Source: VEQN01 sp036405975
Lineage (GTDB): Bacteria; Patescibacteriota; Minisyncoccia; Phycocordibacterales; CAIZLB01
Reading direction: 5' to 3'
Assembly: GCA_036405975.1 (NCBI GenBank)
Contig: DASWWM010000011.1
Coordinates: 1 to 5,094, forward strand
Length of the DNA stretch: 5,094 bases
Shown: positions 1-4,224 of the stretch, piece after piece
Position numbering within the stretch: position 1 is the stretch's first letter
Layout of the letters: each line of letters starts with the position of its first letter
Position numbers and translations under genes: made by a program
The notes under the pieces: model-generated
Seen by the model: only the letters and a program-made list of their open reading frames with translations
Databases searched by the model: none
What the model was told of the DNA's origin: nothing

Positions 1-1
1 G

Positions 2-1735
2 GAAAAGGCAGGAGCGAATTACAAGGCCCGCTGTCCTTTTCATAATGAAAAGACCCCGTCTTTTTATGTGTCAGCGGGCCGTAACTCATATTACTGTTTT
101 GGATGCGCTGCGAAGGGCGATATCTTCACATTCGTTCAGGAATTCGAGAAGGTGGACTTCGTCGGCGCATTGAAGATTCTGGCGGAGCGGGCTGGCATCG
201 AGCTTCAGTCGATGCGGAATGAGAACAAGGGGGAGACCGACCGGCTTCGAGGCGTCATAGAGGCTTCTGCGAAGTACTACGAGTCAGAGCTTTCACGGAA
301 TGCGAAGGCTATTCAGTACCTCAAGGATCGAGGGCTTGTCGATAAGACTATTTCAGATTGGCGAATTGGCTATGCTCCGAACGAATGGAGAAAGGCTCAT
401 GAGTTCCTCGCCGGAAAGCGAATCTCGGATGCTGACATGGAGGCGGTAGGTCTCATCAAGTGGCCGGAAGATACGACGAAAAGCAAAAGCCCGTACGACC
501 GGTTCAGGGCGCGGATCATGTTCCCGCTTTTCGATGCATCCTCAAGGATCATCGGCTTCTCTGGACGAATCTTCGGTGTGCCTGATACGGATGGGCCGAA
601 GTACTTGAACAGTCCGGATACGGTCCTGTTCAACAAGTCTGAGACGCTATACGGATTCCATAAGGCGAAGGAAGGGATTCGAGAATGGCAGTATGCCATT
701 CTTGTGGAAGGCCAGATGGATCTTCTTATGTGCCATCAGTCAGGGTTCACTAATGCAGTCGCCACATCGGGCACGTCGCTGACATCTCAGCATCTTGATA
801 AATTGAAGAAATTATCAGATAATCTGATGCTAGTATACGATGCAGACAAGGCAGGTCTCAAAGCAACGCTTCGCGCGTGGACCGGAGCCCTTGCGATCGG
901 TATGGGTGTCAAGGTGGCCGGACTTCCGACGGGAGAGGATCCGGCATCTCTTCTCTTGAAGGACAAGGAAGAGTTCAAGAAGGCTCTTAAAAATTCAAAA
1001 CACATAATCGAGTACTACCTTGATATCCTTACCAGGGAATCTAAAAAAGAAGGTGCGTCTCAGGAAAAATTTAAAAAATCAATAGGCGAGGAACTCCTGC
1101 CCTACGTGGCAGTCATAGAAAGCGCAATCGCGCGCTCAGGTTTCATATCAAAGATCAGTTTGGGGACAGGCATTCGCGAGGACGATATCCGAATGGAGGT
1201 TGAAAAAATAATGAAGGACAATGCCCAGGCACAGGCCGGCCAGCCGAAGAAGGAAAAAGAAGTATCTCGGGATGAAGAAGGAGGGTATTCTGCAGACGGT
1301 GGGAACGGAGCGAATGGGGGACAAAGCGTCATCATGCGCGATCCGTCCATCCGAAGGCTTGTCGGACTCGTCCAGTGGCTCGAATCGAAGAAGGATGTCG
1401 ACTCGGCACAAGCAATTCTGGAGCGCATTGGAACCCTGCTCGCCCCTGACGAATTCTCCGATTTCAAGATGCTTGTCAGCCAGCCGAAGGAAGAGCTCAT
1501 ATTCGAAGCAGAAGTGCTCTTCCAGGGAAGCTCGAAGCTCAGTCAGGAAATAGAGCATATGGTAGATGGCATCGAGGACCGCATGCTCAAGGAAAGCCTC
1601 TCGAAGGCAATGTCGGATCTCAAGATAGCAGAAGGCAGGAAGGACATGAAGAAGATAGAGGAGCTCTTGGCAAGATGCCAGAAGATATCGCTCCAACTGT
1701 CGGAACTTAACAGGAAGCGGGCATCATCGCATTAA
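2..1735 (+). CDS. dnaG: DNA primase DnaG, 5'-truncated by the window edge
   Basis: DnaG makes short RNA primers for lagging-strand replication in association with the replicative helicase. The open frame continues to the left edge, so the GTG at 68 is not the start. Visible residues number 577. The CHC2-type zinc ribbon is C11, H14, C32, C35 with the spacing CX2HX17CX2C. The catalytic core has the RARIMFPL and GFSGR motifs, KYLNSP, and a TOPRIM fold with E236 in VEGQMD and D280/D282 in YDADKAG, then GEDP. Adding 29 to these positions gives the known E. coli residues (C40, H43, C61, C64, E265, D309, D311), so about 29 N-terminal residues are missing and there is no net indel up to the active site. 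A Gly/Asp/Gln-rich linker (about 405-443) leads to a divergent helical C-terminal domain, presumably the helicase-binding part. The stop is TAA, 15 bases before rpoD, which implies co-transcription. Identity is very secure. Confidence 0.97.
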   Translation, partial: EKAGANYKARCPFHNEKTPSFYVSAGRNSYYCFGCAAKGDIFTFVQEFEKVDFVGALKILAERAGIELQSMRNENKGETDRLRGVIEASAKYYESELSRNAKAIQYLKDRGLVDKTISDWRIGYAPNEWRKAHEFLAGKRISDADMEAVGLIKWPEDTTKSKSPYDRFRARIMFPLFDASSRIIGFSGRIFGVPDTDGPKYLNSPDTVLFNKSETLYGFHKAKEGIREWQYAILVEGQMDLLMCHQSGFTNAVATSGTSLTSQHLDKLKKLSDNLMLVYDADKAGLKATLRAWTGALAIGMGVKVAGLPTGEDPASLLLKDKEEFKKALKNSKHIIEYYLDILTRESKKEGASQEKFKKSIGEELLPYVAVIESAIARSGFISKISLGTGIREDDIRMEVEKIMKDNAQAQAGQPKKEKEVSRDEEGGYSADGGNGANGGQSVIMRDPSIRRLVGLVQWLESKKDVDSAQAILERIGTLLAPDEFSDFKMLVSQPKEELIFEAEVLFQGSSKLSQEIEHMVDGIEDRMLKESLSKAMSDLKIAEGRKDMKKIEELLARCQKISLQLSELNRKRASSH

Positions 1736-1750
1736 ACAATTTTAAAAACA

Positions 1751-3112
1751 ATGAAGAACAAAAAACAAAAGGACGTTAAAAATAAGAAAGCCGCAAAACC
1801 GGCAGCTAAAATTCCTAAGCCCGCTGGCAAGGGAACCAAGCCGGCTGCTAAGGCCGCAAAGCCGGCAGCAAAGAAGCCTGCTCCGAAAGCAGTGGCAAAA
1901 GCACCTGTGAAGGCGAACAAGCCTGCTCCTGCAAAGGTCAGCAAGCCTGCTGCGAAAGATGCCAAGCACGATGAGCCTGCAAAGAAGCATGAGAAGACGA
2001 CGCTGACGCCTGCAGAGCCAAAGAAGAAGACTAAGGAGGAGATTGCCTACGATGCGAAGGCGAACATCCTTCTTCAGCGAGGAAAGGATCGAGGCTTCGT
2101 CACGTACGACGAAATCCTCAAGGAATTCCCGCATATCGAGCTCGACGTCATGTTCCTAGACTATCTCTATGAGAAGTTCTCTTCTGCCGGAATCGACATT
2201 CTCGAAGGAGGAGGAATGCTCAACTTCAAGCAGGAAGAGGAAGAGATGCTCAAGAAGTACAGCATGAACAAGAGCGATTCGACATATGACTCGATCCAGA
2301 TGTACCTCAAGGAGATCGGACAGTATCCGCTCATCAATGCCCATGATGAAAAAGAGCTCGCCAAGCGAATTCAGGCCGGCGACGTTGAGGCGAAGAACCT
2401 TCTTGCCAAGGCAAACCTCCGACTCGTGGTATCGATCGCCAAGAAGTATGCGAACCGAAGCCCTGACCTTACGCTCCTCGACCTTATCCAGGAAGGAAAC
2501 CTCGGTCTCTTCAAAGCCGTTGAAAAGTTCGACTGGTCAAAAGGATTCAAATTCTCTACATACGCCACATGGTGGATCCGACAGTCGATCACTCGAGCGC
2601 TTGCTGACCAGTCTCGAACGATTCGGGTTCCGGTTCACATGGTAGAAACTATCGCCAAGTATAAGCAGGTGGTTCGACGGCTCTTCCAGGATCTTGGACG
2701 GGAGCCGCTTCCTGAGGAAATCGCTACGGAAATGGGAATCGAGGTAGACAAGATCTACACGATTGAAAAGATCGACCAGAACACCGTATCGCTCGATACG
2801 CCTGTGAACGACGATGAGGACAAGTCATCAGCATTCGGAGACTTCATCGCCGACGACAAGATCCTTTCTCCTGACCAGGAGTCCTCACGACGAATCCTCG
2901 CCGATCAGGTCCAGGAGATCCTCGGAGACCTTTCAGAGAAGGAACGAGAAATCCTTGCGCTGCGACATGGTCTTAACGACGGAATCCAGCATACGCTTGA
3001 GGAAGTAGGAAAGATGTTCGGCGTAACGCGAGAGCGAATCCGACAGATCGAGGCCAAGGCTCATGAGAAGATCCGGCAGCACGAGAAGGTGAACCGGTTG
3101 AAGAACTACTAG
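1751..3112 (+). CDS. rpoD: RNA polymerase primary sigma factor, sigma-70/RpoD
   Basis: This is the housekeeping sigma factor that directs RNA polymerase to -35/-10 promoters (453 residues). Residues 1-92 are a low-complexity Lys/Ala/Pro tail. Region 1.1 lies at about 95-155. Region 1.2 is at about 178-211 (YLKEIGQYPL). Region 2 is at about 214-293, with LLDLIQEGNLGL for core binding and FSTYATWWIRQSI for -10 melting and recognition (Q278 and T281 correspond to the -10-reading residues). Region 3 is at about 295-370. Region 4 is at about 383-446, with the helix-turn-helix EEVGKMFGVTRERIRQIEAKA for the -35. The large non-conserved insert of E. coli RpoD between regions 1.2 and 2.1 is absent. 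Region 1.1 marks it as a group 1 sigma. The start ATG at 1751 has no Shine-Dalgarno, only an A/T-rich leader; the next in-frame ATG (residue 134) would cut region 1.1. Arg is CGA in 16 of 21 codons. Likely operonic with dnaG; stop TAG, then a strong terminator. Confidence 0.97.
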   Translation: MKNKKQKDVKNKKAAKPAAKIPKPAGKGTKPAAKAAKPAAKKPAPKAVAKAPVKANKPAPAKVSKPAAKDAKHDEPAKKHEKTTLTPAEPKKKTKEEIAYDAKANILLQRGKDRGFVTYDEILKEFPHIELDVMFLDYLYEKFSSAGIDILEGGGMLNFKQEEEEMLKKYSMNKSDSTYDSIQMYLKEIGQYPLINAHDEKELAKRIQAGDVEAKNLLAKANLRLVVSIAKKYANRSPDLTLLDLIQEGNLGLFKAVEKFDWSKGFKFSTYATWWIRQSITRALADQSRTIRVPVHMVETIAKYKQVVRRLFQDLGREPLPEEIATEMGIEVDKIYTIEKIDQNTVSLDTPVNDDEDKSSAFGDFIADDKILSPDQESSRRILADQVQEILGDLSEKEREILALRHGLNDGIQHTLEEVGKMFGVTRERIRQIEAKAHEKIRQHEKVNRLKNY

Positions 3113-3131
3113 TATCAAAAGCTGAATGAAG

Positions 3132-3166
3132 AAAGCCCTCCGCATGCGATATGCGGAGGGCTTTTT
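3132..3166 (+). terminator. Rho-independent terminator after rpoD, probably bidirectional
   Basis: A perfect 14-base inverted repeat pairs 3132-3145 with 3151-3164 around a 5-base loop. The GC-rich core is GCCCTCCGC/GCGGAGGGC, and the + strand runs into a T tract (3162-3166). It lies 19 bases past the rpoD stop. On the - strand the same stem is followed by a weaker T-rich run (TTTCTTC), and the convergent membrane-protein gene ends at 3187, so it probably serves both transcripts. Confidence 0.93.
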
Positions 3167-3186
3167 ATGACTGGTTCAAAATCGGT

Positions 3187-3783
3187 TTATGCATTTCGAA
3201 AATGGAGGGCTAATGCGATAGCCATCCAGATCCAGAAGAGTATTCCGAAGGTCCCAATCAGCCGGAGCGCCCATTTTTCGTCCGGAAACGACTTGCAGGC
3301 AGCCAGGCACTTTGCAGGATAGATTCCTGCCAGTGAGATGGCTGCGCATTTGAACATTCCCAAAAACGCCGTTTCTTCCCACGCCAGCGAGTACAGTCCG
3401 AGCAGGCTGATGCCTGCATACCAGATTCTCTGCCGGTCATGGATAAGCCCGTTTGGAAATGCGTTGCCCATGGTCAGTTCCCGGAGCGACGACTTGCGAT
3501 TCCATTCGTTCTCCGCGATGTCGATTTCGATCATCGCACACAGAATGGCCCACGATGCAAAGATTACGGTAGCGATTGCAATTGCTACCTGCATCCCTGA
3601 AAATCCAAGCGCTTCTTCTGTCGATGCCGGCATGTTTCTGAAGAAGAGGGCACCTCCCGAAAGCACTCCTGTAAGAAGCGTGGCTCGAGCGAGGTGGAAT
3701 GGGGTTGTCGGCAAAATGAGCTGCAGGAGCCTTACTATCGGCTCGAATACCCTGATGATGAGTAAGTGGTCCAATGTTTGCAT
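3187..3783 (-). CDS. Uncharacterised multi-pass membrane protein
   Basis: I do not recognise a family. The predicted protein has 198 residues starting at the ATG at 3783. This start is chosen over the in-frame ATG at 3843 because it follows an AAAGGAG Shine-Dalgarno by 4 bases, and because the longer start would lie upstream of the predicted -10 box (3827-3832) and would add a polar, unlikely 20-residue extension. Hydrophobic stretches lie at about 32-49, 64-86, 119-134, 138-156 and 171-194, giving four or five membrane spans. A charged segment (87-118, including IEIDIAENEWNRK) sits between the second and third. The N-terminus (1-25) is an amphipathic, leucine/isoleucine-rich helix rather than a classic signal peptide. 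Three cysteines cluster at 146-163 (KCAA, KCLAACK), but no recognised metal or catalytic motif is present. It stands alone on its strand between two terminators, convergent to rpoD. That the gene is real is well supported by promoter, ribosome site and hydrophobic pattern; its function is unknown. Confidence 0.82.
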   Translation of the reverse strand: MQTLDHLLIIRVFEPIVRLLQLILPTTPFHLARATLLTGVLSGGALFFRNMPASTEEALGFSGMQVAIAIATVIFASWAILCAMIEIDIAENEWNRKSSLRELTMGNAFPNGLIHDRQRIWYAGISLLGLYSLAWEETAFLGMFKCAAISLAGIYPAKCLAACKSFPDEKWALRLIGTFGILFWIWMAIALALHFRNA

Positions 3784-3787
3784 CCGT

Positions 3788-3794
3788 CTCCTTT
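3788..3794 (-). promoter_or_regulatory. Shine-Dalgarno site deciding the membrane-protein start
   Basis: On the - strand AAAGGAG lies 4 bases before the ATG at 3783. It is the only clear Shine-Dalgarno in front of any gene start in this window, and it rules out the longer in-frame ATG at 3843. Confidence 0.8.
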
Positions 3795-3826
3795 CTTTTG
3801 TTGTTGAGGTTGTGCTGTCTGAACGT

Positions 3827-3856
3827 AATATAATCACTGGCAATCGGTTTGGTCAA
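3827..3856 (-). promoter_or_regulatory. Sigma-70-type promoter for the membrane-protein gene
   Basis: On the - strand a -35 box TTGACC (3856-3851, 5 of 6 consensus bases) is separated by 18 bases from a -10 box TATATT (3832-3827, 5 of 6). The expected transcription start is near 3820, leaving a leader of roughly 37 bases with the Shine-Dalgarno at its end. The -35 lies inside the T tract that follows the terminator stem of the preceding transcript, so the two units are packed back to back. Confidence 0.72.
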
Positions 3857-3894
3857 ATAAAGAAAAGGCCCGCACATAAAATTGTGCGGGCCTT
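3850..3894 (-). terminator. Rho-independent terminator reading on the - strand
   Basis: A perfect 12-base inverted repeat pairs 3865-3876 with 3883-3894 (core GGCCCGCACA) around a 6-base A/T loop. Read on the - strand, the stem is followed by a T-rich run (TTTTCTTTATTT, 3866-3855). On the + strand no T run follows the stem, so it is directional. The only - strand transcript it can end must start between here and the helicase gene, which is the main evidence for a transcription unit at about 3862-4141. Confidence 0.85.
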
Positions 3895-3926
3895 GAAGTT
3901 CTACGCCGGTCTTCAGGGCGTCCAAG

Positions 3927-4073
3927 CTAAGACGCTATCGCGCCCTGTGGCATGAGCGCATTTATGGCTCGAGTGGCTTTGTCGAATCCTTCCTGCAGTT
4001 TGCTTTTTCCGGGCGGAAGAGGCGTGCAGTGTCCGAAGCATAAATCTGGATATCCAGATATGAAAAAGTACAC
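3927..4073 (-). CDS. Candidate small protein, about 48 residues, unrecognised
   Basis: Within the predicted short transcript, one frame is open from a TGA at 4106-4104 to a TAG at 3929-3927 (58 sense codons). The only usual start codon for most of it is GTG at 4073, which gives 48 residues; it has no Shine-Dalgarno. The product starts with a hydrophobic stretch (VYFFISGYPDL), has two cysteines and a His (CFGHC), a PLPPGK turn and an amphipathic helix-like tail (LQEGFDKATRAINALM). Codon choice resembles the neighbours: CAG over CAA, TTC over TTT, and GGA for all but one Gly-type choice outside GGC. The stop lies 33 bases before the terminator stem. Against it: the start is weak, the length is short and the frame overlaps structured sequence. 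It could be a real small protein, a remnant of a longer gene, or a chance frame over an RNA gene. Confidence 0.3.
   Translation of the reverse strand: MYFFISGYPDLCFGHCTPLPPGKSKLQEGFDKATRAINALMPQGAIAS
4044..4059. repeat. Perfect 16-base palindrome
   Basis: The sequence ATCTGGATATCCAGAT reads identically on both strands. It sits inside the predicted short - strand transcript, about 90 bases downstream of its expected start and 165 bases upstream of the helicase start. Such dyads are typical dimeric-regulator sites at DNA level; as RNA, with no loop bases, it would form a shorter hairpin or support dimerisation. It has no second copy in the window. Confidence 0.5.
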
Positions 4074-4147
4074 GATGTTGGTTGCGTATTTTATTGTCGA
4101 AGGTCAATGGCCGCCAGCCGCAAGGCGAGAGGTCAAATATCCGCAAG

Positions 4148-4176
4148 ACTATACAATAACTACCAGGGTATGGCAA
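4148..4176 (-). promoter_or_regulatory. Sigma-70-type promoter of the short intergenic transcript
   Basis: On the - strand a -35 box TTGCCA (4176-4171, 5 of 6 consensus bases) and a -10 box TATAGT (4153-4148, 5 of 6) are separated by exactly 17 bases, the optimal spacer. The expected transcription start is near 4141. It points away from the helicase gene, whose own -10 box is 58 bases further right on the other strand. The matching downstream terminator (3894-3850) strengthens the call. Confidence 0.62.
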
Positions 4177-4210
4177 TAAAGTGGACGAAGCGGTGAAAAG
4201 CCCGAACGTG

Positions 4211-4216
4211 TATAAT
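4211..4216 (+). promoter_or_regulatory. -10 box immediately before the helicase start codon
   Basis: A perfect TATAAT ends 8 bases before the ATG at 4225. Transcription from it would begin around 4223-4224, leaving a 5' leader of 0-2 bases, so the helicase mRNA would be leaderless. This agrees with the absence of a Shine-Dalgarno. No good -35 hexamer is found at 16-18 bases upstream, and the TG just before the box lacks the usual one-base gap of an extended -10, so the promoter assignment is moderate. Confidence 0.5.
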
Positions 4217-4224
4217 GTGCACAT

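Larger units (their letters stand above)
3862..4141 (-). ncRNA. Predicted short transcript, non-coding RNA or small mRNA
   Basis: A - strand promoter (4176-4148) and a - strand terminator (3894-3850) bracket about 280 bases, so a discrete RNA is expected. It contains a perfect 16-base palindrome (4044-4059) and, near its 3' end, several GC-rich complementary segments (3903-3947) that can pair in alternative ways. I checked it against the hallmarks of RNase P RNA, SRP RNA and tmRNA and found no convincing match. No tRNA-like T-arm or CCA end is present. The short frame at 4073-3927 offers a coding alternative. The boundaries are inferred from promoter and terminator positions only. Confidence 0.4.

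Noticed and set aside
68..70. GTG as the dnaG start codon
   Set aside because: The frame is open to the window's left edge, and the upstream codons encode the first Cys and His of the conserved zinc ribbon, so the true start lies outside the window.
1102..1696. Long - strand frames (132 and 182 codons) opposite the dnaG 3' half
   Set aside because: They lie entirely opposite a well-supported conserved gene, have no expression signals, and their products are shadow-like (rich in Leu, Ser, Arg and Cys).
1732..2134. Two - strand frames with Ala/Gly/Phe- or Leu/Arg/Cys-rich products opposite the rpoD 5' end
   Set aside because: They are the antisense readings of the Lys/Ala/Pro repeats of the sigma factor, which explains both their length and their composition.
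3783..3843. Longer N-terminus for the membrane protein starting at ATG 3843
   Set aside because: This start would precede the predicted -10 box (3832-3827), has no Shine-Dalgarno and adds a polar Ser/Thr/Arg stretch; the internal ATG at 3783 has an AAAGGAG 4 bases upstream.
3975..3992. A GGATTCGAC string on the - strand resembling the conserved 5' part of tmRNA
   Set aside because: No acceptor-stem partner, T-arm (GGTTCRA) or CCA end is found in the transcript, and the short frame after it does not end like a known tag. It is most likely coincidence.
3952..4179. A 75-codon + strand frame from ATG 3952 to TAA 4179, upstream of the helicase gene
   Set aside because: It has no Shine-Dalgarno or promoter, uses CAA and TAT where neighbours prefer CAG and TAC, and overlaps the - strand promoter and short transcript. 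A frame of this length is common by chance, although its second half (from 4060) reads somewhat protein-like.
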